From Pseudomonadota bacterium (GTDB lineage: Bacteria; Pseudomonadota; Gammaproteobacteria; Coxiellales; Coxiellaceae): a stretch of 40,051 nucleotides of DNA. The notes below the pieces were generated by a model. That model saw only the letters and a list, made by a program, of their open reading frames with translations. It was not told where the DNA came from and did not search any database. The position numbers and the translations under genes are program-made. Numbering within the stretch: the stretch's first letter is position 1; each line of letters opens with the position of its first letter. Positions 24,417 to 33,497 of this stretch are shown in pieces. The stretch spans positions 1 through 40,051 of the forward strand of contig JAFEDN010000004.1 in assembly GCA_018241585.1 (NCBI GenBank), read 5' to 3'.

Positions 24417-25805
24417 ATGTCTATATCCAGATTGGAGTTAGGTTCGTTAAAAAAATGGGCTTTGCAAACTCGCCGTAAGCCATTGATTATTCGTGGCGCT
24501 CGCCAAGTTGGGAAATCCACATTGGTAAACCTTCTAGCGCAACAGACTCATTTAGATTTATTGACTTTAAATTTTGAGCAACAACCTGAATTAGCCGATT
24601 TATTTGCCCGTCCAGACCCAAAAAAAATTTTAAAATTGTTAGAGGTACAAATCAATCGTCCGATTCATATTGGTAAAACCTTATTATTTTTAGATGAAAT
24701 TCAAGGAGTTGCTAAAGTAATATTACCGGCTTTGCGGTATTTTTATGAAGAAATCCCAGATTTACATGTCATTTCTACAGGGTCTTTACTTGATTTTGCT
24801 CTCAATGAAGCCCAATTTTCAATGCCTGTGGGCCGTATCGAATATCTGTTCATGGGACCGTTAAACTTTGAAGAATTTTTAATTGCGCTGGGTGAACAAT
24901 CATTATGGGCTTTCCTCAATGAATTTCAAATAAATGATATATTACCTCAATCCATTCATAACCGGTTAATGGACTTATTGCGGGAATTTTTAATTATTGG
25001 TGGAATGCCCGAGGCTGTGGCTGCTTTTGCTGAAAATAGGGATTATCAGAGTGCAGAGAGGATTAAACACGCTATTTTAAACACCTATCGAGATGATTTT
25101 AATAAATATAGTACTCCAACATCCCATAATCGAATTAGAAAAGTTTTTAGTGCGTTGCCAGCTCTAGTTGGAAAGCGCTTAAAATATAGTTTAATTAGTC
25201 CCGATGAAAAAAGTGTTGTTATTGCCAATGCGTTGGAAAAATTATGCTTAGCGCGAGTCGCTTATTTAATAAAACACAGTGCTTGCAATGGTCTGCCGTT
25301 AGGTGCACAAGTCAATGAAAAAATTTTTAAACCCTTATTTTTAGATGTAGGATTGGTTTGTACTAGTTTGGGATTAAATTTGTTGGATATCGGAGTTGCT
25401 AATACACTTAGTTTAGTCAATTCAGGTGCAATTTCCGAACAATTTATTGGGCAGCATTTATTGTATTTGCATCCTTCTTATCAAGAACCCGCGCTTTATT
25501 ACTGGGTTAGGGAGAAAAAATCTTCGTCTGCTGAAGTAGATTACGTCATTAATATCGGTCCAAATATTTTACCAATAGAAGTCAAAGCGGGAAAATCAGG
25601 AACTCTGAGGTCTTTGCATTATTTTTTACAGGAGCAATCACTTCATTTAGGTGTAAGGGTTAATGCCCATTTTCCACAAATTACGGCTGAAAAAGTCACC
25701 TTAGCCGGTGATCGTAGTTTGCAGTATCAATTACTTTCGCTACCATTGTATTTTATTGGACAACTCAAGCGTTTGATATCCAATACCATTGGTATGCTAC
25801 TATAA
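24417..25805 (+). CDS. AAA-type ATPase with DUF4143
   Basis: The ATG at 24417 gives 462 aa; an upstream TTG at 24396 lies inside a repeated operator-like sequence and is less likely. Walker A is GARQVGKST (27-35), Walker B LLFLDEIQ (about 89-96), and the C-terminal half is DUF4143 with the nuclease-like end EVDYVINIGPNILPIEVKAG, which has an E-D-...-E-x-K arrangement like that of PD-(D/E)XK folds. Such ATPases are common, often exist as many copies in one genome, and have been linked to mobile elements or toxin-like functions, but their role is not established. Two 19-bp repeats precede the gene. Confidence 0.9.
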   Translation: MSISRLELGSLKKWALQTRRKPLIIRGARQVGKSTLVNLLAQQTHLDLLTLNFEQQPELADLFARPDPKKILKLLEVQINRPIHIGKTLLFLDEIQGVAKVILPALRYFYEEIPDLHVISTGSLLDFALNEAQFSMPVGRIEYLFMGPLNFEEFLIALGEQSLWAFLNEFQINDILPQSIHNRLMDLLREFLIIGGMPEAVAAFAENRDYQSAERIKHAILNTYRDDFNKYSTPTSHNRIRKVFSALPALVGKRLKYSLISPDEKSVVIANALEKLCLARVAYLIKHSACNGLPLGAQVNEKIFKPLFLDVGLVCTSLGLNLLDIGVANTLSLVNSGAISEQFIGQHLLYLHPSYQEPALYYWVREKKSSSAEVDYVINIGPNILPIEVKAGKSGTLRSLHYFLQEQSLHLGVRVNAHFPQITAEKVTLAGDRSLQYQLLSLPLYFIGQLKRLISNTIGMLL

Positions 25806-25853
25806 CAATTTTTTTAAAGCAGCTATACACTGCCGTTAAGTTCTGTTCTAACC

Positions 25854-25880
25854 TTGATAAGGGGCTTGTATTTTTATAAT
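25854..25880 (+). promoter_or_regulatory. promoter before the 56-aa gene
   Basis: TTGATA (25854-25859) and TATAAT (25875-25880), with 15 bp between, lie 55 bp before the ATG at 25936. The sequence between them contains CTTGTATTTTT, which resembles the repeat before the AAA ATPase gene, so both could share a regulator. Confidence 0.4.
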
Positions 25881-25935
25881 ATTAAATTCATAATAAAGTA
25901 AAATACATAATCAGTTATGTACTGGAGGCAAGACC

Positions 25936-26106
25936 ATGCGAGCCATTATGAGTGATCAATTGCGAGCTATTCTCCGTAACCCAGAAGGTAGACGGGAGCT
26001 AAGAAGAGCCATGGCCAAATTGGATATGACTAAAAGTAAACCAATTACTGTGGATGGGAAGCACTACACAGTTCAGTTGATGAGTGTGGAGTCTAAGATT
26101 AAATAA
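25936..26106 (+). CDS. small basic hypothetical protein
   Basis: This 56-aa ORF has an ATG at 25936, GGAGG about 7 nt upstream and a good promoter before it. The product starts MRAIMSDQLRAILRNPEGRR and ends with a short strand-like tail (PITVDGKHYTVQLMSVESKI). It is strongly basic in its first half with no membrane segment. I recognise no family. It lies 18 nt before the membrane-protein gene at 26125, so the two are likely cotranscribed. The small basic N-terminus and beta tail could fit a nucleic-acid- or partner-binding protein, but there is no motif to confirm this. Confidence 0.6.
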   Translation: MRAIMSDQLRAILRNPEGRRELRRAMAKLDMTKSKPITVDGKHYTVQLMSVESKIK

Positions 26107-26124
26107 CAAAGGCATTGATTCAGG

Positions 26125-26901
26125 ATGAATATTGCTTTTCCTGCTTTATTAATTTTTCTTTTAATTTTACCCGGCCTGGTTTTCTCTTCTGCATTCTATA
26201 AAATCGACAATACTTTTTTAAATTATATACCCTTTACTAATAAAACTATTATCAGTTCTATAGCCACCATTACTTTGCATACAATAGGATTGCTGATCAC
26301 CGTTGATATTTTTCATCATCCGGTAAATGGATGGCTGCTGCTTATTTTAATGTCTGGTGGTCAATTAAAAGAATATTCTACAGTTGTAACCAGTTTGACA
26401 ACTTCTCAACTACTGTTTTTTTCTTTTTACTTGCTAGCAATTTATCTAATAGCATATATCAGCGGCCGTATTCTGCGTTACTTAATTATGGAATTTGAAT
26501 GGGATAGGTGTGCTGTTTTTCAAATAGATAGCTCTTGGTATTATCTTTTTAAAGGCTATGATTGGGAAAATGGTAAGCCGGGTGGAGTGCAAATTACAGC
26601 GGTTATAGAAATGGGAGGCAAATGTTATCTTTATATGGGGATTTTAGAAAAATTCTTCCTTAACGATAGTGGCAACATTGACCGGTTGGTGTTAACAAAC
26701 GCCATGAGAAGAGAAATTGGAAAAGATAAAAATTTTGAAGAATCAGAAGCCGATGATTTATATAAAAGATTTTATCCCATTGATGGAGATTACTTTGTAA
26801 TAAGATATGCTGAAACCAAAAATTTAAATGTACAATTTTTAAAGATTGAATTGGATTTACAAACCGTTCCATCTGAAGCTTTACAATGTGGTATTCAATA
26901 A
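26125..26901 (+). CDS. multi-TM protein with soluble C-terminal domain
   Basis: This 258-aa protein has three to four hydrophobic segments in its first 120 residues: PALLIFLLILPGLVFSSAFY, SSIATITLHTIGLLITV, a weaker one at about 72-85, and LLFFSFYLLAIYLIAYISG. A soluble domain follows (WDRCAVFQIDSSWYYLFKGY, KCYLYMGILEKFFLN, YPIDGDYFVIRYAET). The early LPG motif, the membrane part and a small beta-rich domain resemble the uncharacterised DUF6338-type membrane proteins; I am not certain of this assignment. Function unknown. AGG adjoins the ATG, so initiation may depend on translation of the 56-aa gene 18 nt upstream. Confidence 0.7.
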   Translation: MNIAFPALLIFLLILPGLVFSSAFYKIDNTFLNYIPFTNKTIISSIATITLHTIGLLITVDIFHHPVNGWLLLILMSGGQLKEYSTVVTSLTTSQLLFFSFYLLAIYLIAYISGRILRYLIMEFEWDRCAVFQIDSSWYYLFKGYDWENGKPGGVQITAVIEMGGKCYLYMGILEKFFLNDSGNIDRLVLTNAMRREIGKDKNFEESEADDLYKRFYPIDGDYFVIRYAETKNLNVQFLKIELDLQTVPSEALQCGIQ

Positions 26902-27053
26902 TAAATACTTAGGTTATCCTAAGATTCTGCAAGTTTTGCATTGGCAGATGTATTCATTGACTGTGTTCCGACATAATTGCCAAGGTTTTGAAATCAGGTT
27001 TTTTAAGATATACTCTGCAAGGACCTTGTTTTTTTAATTTAGAAAAGGATACT

Positions 27054-28205
27054 ATGCAAAAGATTGCTTTCTTAATGCTGGATGGTATTCACCATGTTCA
27101 TCATGTTTTACCTATTGCAATGGAGTTGTCTCGCGATCAGCATTTTGAATGCACGGCCTTTGTGCAAGCGGCTGCCTTGCCGGTCATAAAAAATATTGCA
27201 AAATTATATCCTGATCATCGCTGCGTTATTACCGTACTTTCTACTTCATTGATCAAACGAATTAAATACTGGATCAAGCAAAAGCAATTACACTCACGGC
27301 ATATTATTCAACATGAGCTAAACAGACTTTTACAATATGATATTATTATGAGTCCTAATATTGATCTGGACTTATTGTTTGATAAAAGTCGTCATTTAAT
27401 AAAAAAACCGCTATTTTTTTTCTGTCATCATGGAGCAGGTTATCCCTCGATCATTCTTACAACCAATAAATACCATATTGATTTAGGAATGTTTATGGGA
27501 GAACAGTATGTTCAAGCGATTGTGAAAGTTGGAGCAATTGAAGCAAAAAAATGTGCAATAATCGGATATCCTAAATTTGATATTATTCCAAAAGATTATA
27601 AACCAAGAATATTTGCAAATGACAAACCGGTCATCCTTTATAATACCCATTATTCCGATGCTTCTTCATGGTGGCGATGGGGCTTGGAAATACTCGAATA
27701 TTTTTATCAGCATACCCAATTTAATTTGATATTTGCACCCCATGTACTTTTATTTAGGCGATCTTTGAAGCCAAAAGATTTGCCTAAAAAATACTTGCAG
27801 GCATCGAATATTTTGGTTGATTTAGGTAGTGAACGGTCAGTTGATATGACCTATGTTCAAGCAGCAGATGTATATTTAGGAGATATTAGCAGCCAAGTAT
27901 ATGAATTTATTCGAACGCCTCGGCCCTGTATCTTTTTAAATGCTCACGGGATTGATTGGCGTAATCAACCGAATAATCTTTACTCTTACATGGCTATGGG
28001 CCCAGTTATCGAGCAATTGCCTCAACTTTGGAAAATATTAGAAGACTACCCAATACCTAATCCCTATTTAGTGATTCAAGAACAATTGTTTAAAAAAACA
28101 TTTTCAATAACTGACGAACCCGCCAGTCTTAGAGCTGCTAACGCCATTCGTGAATTTTTTGCTATACATCCTGCGCAATTAGCAGCGCAACCGGTTGCTT
28201 ATTGA
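27054..28205 (+). CDS. CDP-glycerol glycerophosphotransferase-like protein
   Basis: The ATG at 27054 has AAAAGGA upstream and gives 383 aa; the longer frame from 26988 is not supported. The C-terminal part has YVQAADVYLGDISSQVYEFI and PCIFLNAHGIDW, the GT-B-like core of CDP-glycerol:polyglycerol phosphate glycerophosphotransferases (TagB/TagF type). The N-terminus (MQKIAFLMLDGIHHVHHVLP) and FFCHHGAGYPSI resemble the donor/acceptor loops of this family. In Gram-positives such enzymes build teichoic acid; in Gram-negatives homologues occur in capsule or LPS loci. Here no other polymer-synthesis gene is next to it, so the product is unknown. It is preceded by about 150 bp of non-coding DNA and converges on a permease gene. 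Confidence 0.75.
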   Translation: MQKIAFLMLDGIHHVHHVLPIAMELSRDQHFECTAFVQAAALPVIKNIAKLYPDHRCVITVLSTSLIKRIKYWIKQKQLHSRHIIQHELNRLLQYDIIMSPNIDLDLLFDKSRHLIKKPLFFFCHHGAGYPSIILTTNKYHIDLGMFMGEQYVQAIVKVGAIEAKKCAIIGYPKFDIIPKDYKPRIFANDKPVILYNTHYSDASSWWRWGLEILEYFYQHTQFNLIFAPHVLLFRRSLKPKDLPKKYLQASNILVDLGSERSVDMTYVQAADVYLGDISSQVYEFIRTPRPCIFLNAHGIDWRNQPNNLYSYMAMGPVIEQLPQLWKILEDYPIPNPYLVIQEQLFKKTFSITDEPASLRAANAIREFFAIHPAQLAAQPVAY

Positions 28206-28234
28206 ATTTGATCCTGGCCCGATAAAGCTACTTT

Positions 28235-29875
28235 TTAAACCATATGCTTATCTTGCTGAAAAGCTTGTAGTAAAGGGGTAAGCCAAGCGCTTCTTAAACT
28301 CCAGCGGTAAAATAAAAGAGCAACCAATGCGACGGCGATTTGGTCATAAGGGCCTTTTAGCAGGTCTATTCCACCGAACTGTTGGCTGCCTAACCAAGAG
28401 AGTAAAGCCATGACCAGTAAATAGCAGACAAACCATATGCCACTTTTTAGATGCATTTTAATATCGCCTTTATTTTTCAGTTGAAAATAAAAATAAATAA
28501 TTAAACCGGCGAATACCACCAGTAATACTTCTCCCGTTAATGGCCAGCGAGACCAATAAACGATCAAGGAAATAACAATAAAAGATAAAGGGGCGATAAT
28601 CTTCATGCCTGGAATTCGGCAAGGGCTTCGCCAGTTTGGAGAAATATAGCGTAAGCCGGCCGCGGCCAAAGGCCCTGCGGCATAAGAGAGAGTGTTCATG
28701 ATTGAAATCACATTGGCTAGGTTACCCCAGCCACGGAAAATCCATAAAAACACAAACCCTAAAATTAAGCTAACCCACATAGCATTGCGAGGGATTAAAT
28801 ATTTAGGATGCAAATCTCCGACAAATTTTGGCATATATCCACTGCGTTGCATGCCGAATAACATTCGAGCTGTCGAACCCATGTAAGCAATACCTGTGCC
28901 GGAAGGCGAGATTACCGCATCGACATACAGTAGCAAAGCGATAGCATTTAAATTAAAGCTGATAGCTAATTGCACGAATGGAGAACTAAAATTCAAACCA
29001 TGCCAGCCATTGGCTAGATCTTGTGGTGTCAGTGCGCCGATAAAACCAGTTTGAAGAATTAAATAAATAGCAAGGCAGATTAAAATAGCGGAAATTAGTG
29101 CAACCGGTATAGTCCGGTGAGGGTTTTTTGCTTCGCCGGCAAAATTTACAATAGATTGGAAACCATTGAAAGCAAAGATTACGCCACCGGCAGCTACGGC
29201 TATAAAAACAGCATTGAAACCATAAGGGGCAAAAGTTTGTAAATCATGGCCAAAATTTCCTGGATGAAAACCAGACCACATAATGGCAAGCACGGAAATC
29301 ACCGGGACGATTAATTTGAATAAAGTAACAAAAGTGGTGGACCGTAAAAACAGCTTCAGCGTCCAGTAATTTAAGAGGAAGTATCCAACCATTAAAATGC
29401 TGGATAACACTAACCCTTGATGACTCATATTACCGGTGGTTGGATCGAATAGATTTTTAAAACCAGAAATAGAGCTTAAGTATTGAACCGAAGCGGCGGC
29501 TTCAGTAGGTAAACAGGCTACAATACCCAGCCAATTAATCCACCCACTTAAAAAACCAGATAAAGACCCATGGGTATACTCCAAATACCGGGCTATGCCC
29601 CCGGATTGTGGGAATAGGGAACCCACCTCCGCTATGGTTAAAGCCACTAACAAGAGTGCTGCTGCACCGATAAACCAAGACAACAGCGCCGCAGGTCCGG
29701 CAATTTTAGCGCTGTGGAATGCCCCAAATAACCAGCCGGAACCAATAATGGAAGTAATACCGATGAGAGTTAATTGAAAAGTGCCGATGCTGCGTTTCAG
29801 TTGTGTGGTAGTGGACGAGGAGGCCGCCTCATTCAGATTTGGAGCTAAAGAATCGTTATTTATCATAAAAAACAT
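28235..29875 (-). CDS. APC-family amino acid permease (paralogue)
   Basis: This protein is 546 aa from the ATG at 29875; an ATG at 29866 is an alternative, and neither has a clear ribosome binding site. About 12 hydrophobic segments are present, with the first-helix motif TSIIGSGWLFGAFHSAKIAG and the central block AFNGFQSIVNFAGEAKNPHR. The N-terminal 25 residues are polar (Ser/Thr-rich). It is a paralogue of the permease at 12332-13885 and has the same APC fold, likely moving amino acids across the inner membrane by proton symport or exchange. The substrate is unknown. The C-terminal charged tail is short (QAFQQDKHMV). Confidence 0.9.
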   Translation of the reverse strand: MFFMINNDSLAPNLNEAASSSTTTQLKRSIGTFQLTLIGITSIIGSGWLFGAFHSAKIAGPAALLSWFIGAAALLLVALTIAEVGSLFPQSGGIARYLEYTHGSLSGFLSGWINWLGIVACLPTEAAASVQYLSSISGFKNLFDPTTGNMSHQGLVLSSILMVGYFLLNYWTLKLFLRSTTFVTLFKLIVPVISVLAIMWSGFHPGNFGHDLQTFAPYGFNAVFIAVAAGGVIFAFNGFQSIVNFAGEAKNPHRTIPVALISAILICLAIYLILQTGFIGALTPQDLANGWHGLNFSSPFVQLAISFNLNAIALLLYVDAVISPSGTGIAYMGSTARMLFGMQRSGYMPKFVGDLHPKYLIPRNAMWVSLILGFVFLWIFRGWGNLANVISIMNTLSYAAGPLAAAGLRYISPNWRSPCRIPGMKIIAPLSFIVISLIVYWSRWPLTGEVLLVVFAGLIIYFYFQLKNKGDIKMHLKSGIWFVCYLLVMALLSWLGSQQFGGIDLLKGPYDQIAVALVALLFYRWSLRSAWLTPLLQAFQQDKHMV

Positions 29876-29990
29876 CGCTTTTTAATTATTAATAATGCAA
29901 ATCTTTTGTTTGTTATGCATAAACAAAAACTTTGCCGCAAAAGGGCAAATCATACTATTAAAAATTGATACGGTCAATCCAAAAATTGAT

Positions 29991-30065
29991 GGTCATTGCG
30001 AGCGCCAGCGAAGCAACCCACTACAGAATTTCTACAAAGTTCGAACTGGATTGCTCGCAATGACC
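29991..30065. repeat. 75-bp palindromic interspersed repeat
   Basis: Perfect 13-bp arms GGTCATTGCGAGC (29991-30003) and GCTCGCAATGACC (30053-30065) enclose a further imperfect stem, GCGAAGCAACCCA against TGGATTGC. This GTCATTGCGAGC...GAAGCAA type of palindromic repeat occurs in many copies in many proteobacterial genomes, including intracellular ones. It lies between divergent genes and could be a mobile REP/MITE-like unit. Confidence 0.7.
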
Positions 30066-30143
30066 AAGTTTTTTTGATTATATTTTGACCAATTCAAATT
30101 TACTGCTAAAATTTTAATCAGAGCGATTAAAAAGAGATCAAGG

Positions 30144-30980
30144 ATGTTTTGGTTAAAAGCATATTTAATATTTTTAGGATTGTTTTCCGTTCACCTAGCG
30201 CTAGGCGTTACGGTTCAAAATGATAACGACCGTTATGCTGATATAGTCATTGAACCTAGCTCTGGACGGGTGCTACATGCTACTAACGCTACCAGTCTAC
30301 GGCACCCTGCTTCCTTAACCAAAATGATGACTCTTTACATGGCTTTTAAAGCGTTGAAGGAAGGCCGTCTGAAGTTGGATCAACAATTGCCGGTATCTGC
30401 TAATGCTGCCGGTCAAGAGCCAACCAAATTAGGCTTAAAAAGTGGCCAGACCATTTCAGTTAAAGACGCCATTATGAGTATTGCCACTTTATCTGCTAAT
30501 GATTCAGCAGTGGTTTTAGCAGAAGCTTTGGGTGGCAGTGTCAGCGATTTTGGCCGCGCCATGACCCAGCAAGCTTTTAACCTAGGGATGAAGCAGACCC
30601 ATTTCGATAATCCATCGGGACTACCTGATCCTTATCAAATGACTACTGCTTATGATATGGCGAAATTAGCTTCAGCTTTAATTCAAGAATTTCCTGAATA
30701 TTACCCTTATTTTAGTTTGAAAAATTATAGTTATGGCGGCGCTTTGTACCATAACCATAATCATTTGATGGATAACTATCCGGGTATGGATGGAATCAAA
30801 ACTGGTTACATCCATAGTTCAGGTTTTAATCTGGTGGCTTCTGCAAAGCATGGAGATACCAGATTAATCGGAGTGGTTTTTGGCGGGACTTCTCCCGCCA
30901 CTAGAAACGAACGCATGGCTCAATTATTAAACGAAGGGTTTGCAACGATAGGACAAGGGGGCCATGCGAACTCTAACTAA
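30144..30980 (+). CDS. D-alanyl-D-alanine carboxypeptidase (S11)
   Basis: This 278-aa protein has a signal peptide (WLKAYLIFLGLFSVHLALG) and the three serine-peptidase motifs: S57-L-T-K60 (PASLTKMM), SAND, and KTG (MDGIKTGYIHSSGFNLVASA). It trims the terminal D-alanine from peptidoglycan pentapeptide in the periplasm. It lacks the C-terminal PBP5-type domain and amphipathic anchor of E. coli DacA (about 400 aa), so it is the short, soluble S11 form. The 3' end overlaps the convergent ybgC gene by 54 nt. The start is preceded by AGAGATCAAGG. Confidence 0.92.
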   Translation: MFWLKAYLIFLGLFSVHLALGVTVQNDNDRYADIVIEPSSGRVLHATNATSLRHPASLTKMMTLYMAFKALKEGRLKLDQQLPVSANAAGQEPTKLGLKSGQTISVKDAIMSIATLSANDSAVVLAEALGGSVSDFGRAMTQQAFNLGMKQTHFDNPSGLPDPYQMTTAYDMAKLASALIQEFPEYYPYFSLKNYSYGGALYHNHNHLMDNYPGMDGIKTGYIHSSGFNLVASAKHGDTRLIGVVFGGTSPATRNERMAQLLNEGFATIGQGGHANSN

Positions 30981-31358
30981 CGGTGGTAAACGTTGTACTC
31001 GTCCTTGCTTGTCTACGCAGGCCACTTGAGTTCTCAATTTTGCTAAAATTATTGCTGATTTGTTAATTTCTTGATAAAAAAGAATCGAGGCGCCGGTAAT
31101 TGAATCGATTGTGGTGGTTACAATGAGTGAATCATCTAGCCGGGCAGGTTGTAAGAAATCGGCTTCACAACGCCTTACTACAAAAACGATACCGCTTAGC
31201 TGGCGTAAAGTTTCTTGCTCAATACCTAAATCCCGTAGCATTTCTGTTCGAGCCCGCTCTGAATATTTGAAGTAGTTAGCGTGGTAAACCACGTTAGCAG
31301 TATCTGTATCCTCGTAATACACCCGTACAGGAAAAGTAAATAACAAAGAATCTTGCAT
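30927..31358 (-). CDS. ybgC: acyl-CoA thioesterase, YbgC/hotdog
   Basis: The ATG at 31358 has AGAGG 5 nt upstream and gives 143 aa; the frame opens further at 31427 but that extension has no signal. The hotdog-fold motif YYEDTDTANVVYHANYFKYS carries the catalytic aspartate. YbgC-type thioesterases hydrolyse acyl-CoA (short-chain or acyl carrier) and are often next to tol-pal, which is absent here. The C-terminal end overlaps the end of the carboxypeptidase gene on the other strand. The gene is divergent from map. Confidence 0.9.
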   Translation of the reverse strand: MQDSLLFTFPVRVYYEDTDTANVVYHANYFKYSERARTEMLRDLGIEQETLRQLSGIVFVVRRCEADFLQPARLDDSLIVTTTIDSITGASILFYQEINKSAIILAKLRTQVACVDKQGRVQRLPPLVRVRMAPLSYRCKPFV

Positions 31359-31458
31359 AATAACCTCTTGAGACTTGCTTATTAAACTGGTAGATGATAA
31401 TCTGAATGCTGTCCAAAATAACGGCAATTTGCTGTATTTTAATCCATTTTAATAAAAT

Positions 31459-32274
31459 ATGAACCTGCAAAACCATTGTAAGACTCCAGAAGCTATTGAA
31501 AAGATGCGAATAGCCGGCAAATTGGCCGCAGACGTGCTGGTAATGATAGGGCCCTATGTAAAAGAGGGGATAACCACCGAAGAGCTGGACAGTATTTGCC
31601 ATGATTATATTGTTAATCATCAGCAAGCCATTCCTGCCTGTTTAAATTACATGGGTTTCCCCAAATCTATCTGTACTTCGGTCAACCACGTTGTGTGCCA
31701 TGGAATACCTGGCGCAAAAAAATTGAAAGAAGGGGATATTATCAACATAGATGTGACTGTGTTAAAAGACGGCTATCATGGCGATACCAGTAAAATGTTT
31801 TTAATTGGCAAATGCCCGCCTTGGGCGGAAAGGCTAGTGCAGGTGACCCAAGAATGTTTATATCTTGGGATCGAAATGGTAAAACCAGGCGCTAATTTAA
31901 AGGCTATTGGCAAGAATATTCAACAACATGCCGAGCAAAATCATTTTTCGGTCGTGCGCGAATATTGTGGTCATGGGATTGGCACTCAATTTCATGAAGA
32001 TGGTTTTCAAATTTTGCACTATGACACTCCGTCACAAAGAGACGAAAATTTAATCCCTAATTTAACCTTTACCATTGAGCCGATGATTAATGCCGGTCAA
32101 CGTTACATAAAATTGCTTCCGGATCATTGGACTGTGGTAACTAAAGATCATCGTTATTCATCACAGTGGGAGCATACTTTATTGGTTACCGAGGATGGAG
32201 TGGAGGTCTTAACAATTCGTCCAGAAGAAACTGATTTGCTAGCTCGGTTACAAGCTAAAAAAACGCTTAAATGA
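31459..32274 (+). CDS. map: type I methionine aminopeptidase
   Basis: This 271-aa enzyme removes the N-terminal methionine from new proteins. Metal ligands are in [19 protein letters not shown] (two Asp), CGHGIG (His), FTIEPM (Glu) and SQWEHT (Glu). The ATG at 31459 has no obvious ribosome binding site in the AT-rich leader. It overlaps purT by 4 nt (ATGA), an unusual partner since map is normally by rpsB or secY. If another map exists elsewhere, this would be a second copy; that cannot be seen here. Confidence 0.95.
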   Translation: MNLQNHCKTPEAIEKMRIAGKLAADVLVMIGPYVKEGITTEELDSICHDYIVNHQQAIPACLNYMGFPKSICTSVNHVVCHGIPGAKKLKEGDIINIDVTVLKDGYHGDTSKMFLIGKCPPWAERLVQVTQECLYLGIEMVKPGANLKAIGKNIQQHAEQNHFSVVREYCGHGIGTQFHEDGFQILHYDTPSQRDENLIPNLTFTIEPMINAGQRYIKLLPDHWTVVTKDHRYSSQWEHTLLVTEDGVEVLTIRPEETDLLARLQAKKTLK

Positions 32275-33464
32275 CCTCAATTGGAACGCCTTTATCAAAA
32301 GATTCCCTGAAAGTCATGTTATTAGGAGGGGGTGAATTAGGTAAAGAAGTGGTGATTGCGCTCCAACGCTTATCGGTCGAAACCATAGTGGTTGATCGTT
32401 ACTCGCATTCCCCGGCGATGCAAGTAGCTCATCGAAGTTATGTGATCAACATGACCGATGCGCAAGCATTATTGGCCGTTATCAAAAAAGAAACCCCCCA
32501 TATTATTGTTCCTGAAATTGAAGCGATTGCCACCGAAGTATTATTCGACGTCGAAAAACAGCAGATCAGTATGGTAATTCCTAATGCTAGAGCGGTTAAT
32601 TTAACCATGCATCGGGCAGGGATTCGCATGCTAGCGGCTGAGCAATTACATTTACCTACCTCTGAATATCGCTTTGCGGTCAATTTAGAAGAATTGACCA
32701 CGGCCTGCTTAGCAATCGGTTTTCCTTGCTTTGTTAAACCGGTCATGTCTTCTTCTGGCAAGGGTCAGTCATTAATTCGAGCAAAAAATGAAATTTCTCA
32801 AGCCTGGGATTATGCCAATAGCGCCGGAAGAGTAAATAACTGCGCAGTAATTGTGGAATCCAAAATTGATTTTGACTTCGAAATTACTTTGTTGACTGTT
32901 AGAGCGAAAAATCAAAACGGATCGATTGAAACTTGGTTTTGCCAACCGATCGGTCATCGCCAAGTGGATGGGGATTATGTGGAAAGCTGGCAACCTCAGC
33001 CGATGCAAAAAACCGCGCTTGATCAGGCTCAGCAAATTGCTAGGTCGGTCACTGACAATTTAGGAGGAACCGGTATTTTTGGCGTTGAATTATTTGTGAA
33101 AGGCGATCAAGTTTGGTTTTCTGAAGTTAGTCCTAGGCCTCATGATACCGGTATGGTGACGATGATCACTCAATTTCAAAATGAATTTGAGCTTCACGCC
33201 AGAGCAATTTTAGGTTTGCCGGTGGATACCCGAATTAGGCAAGCTGGGGCCAGTCATGTTATCTATGGGGGAAGAGACGTTCAATCGATTACCTTCAGCC
33301 ATTTAGATCAAGCGTTAAATGTGCCAGAAACAGAAATCAGATTATTCGGTAAACCACAGTCTTTGGTAAAACGCAGAATGGGAGTGGCGCTGGCTACTGC
33401 CAATAACGTTGAAGAAGCCAGGCAAAAAGCGCAACAGGTTGTACAAAAAATAAAAATTTATTAA
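32271..33464 (+). CDS. purT: formate-dependent GAR formyltransferase
   Basis: This 397-aa ATP-grasp enzyme makes formyl-GAR from GAR, formate and ATP in purine synthesis. The N-terminal nucleotide-like fold has [18 protein letters not shown], the ATP-grasp loop is [15 protein letters not shown], and the magnesium/ATP site is [19 protein letters not shown] followed by HDTGMVTM. The length and domain order match E. coli PurT (392 aa). It is translated in coupling with map. Confidence 0.96.
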   Translation: MTSIGTPLSKDSLKVMLLGGGELGKEVVIALQRLSVETIVVDRYSHSPAMQVAHRSYVINMTDAQALLAVIKKETPHIIVPEIEAIATEVLFDVEKQQISMVIPNARAVNLTMHRAGIRMLAAEQLHLPTSEYRFAVNLEELTTACLAIGFPCFVKPVMSSSGKGQSLIRAKNEISQAWDYANSAGRVNNCAVIVESKIDFDFEITLLTVRAKNQNGSIETWFCQPIGHRQVDGDYVESWQPQPMQKTALDQAQQIARSVTDNLGGTGIFGVELFVKGDQVWFSEVSPRPHDTGMVTMITQFQNEFELHARAILGLPVDTRIRQAGASHVIYGGRDVQSITFSHLDQALNVPETEIRLFGKPQSLVKRRMGVALATANNVEEARQKAQQVVQKIKIY

Positions 33465-33497
33465 AATAATCCTTAATTTTAAACATTGGGGGTTATT

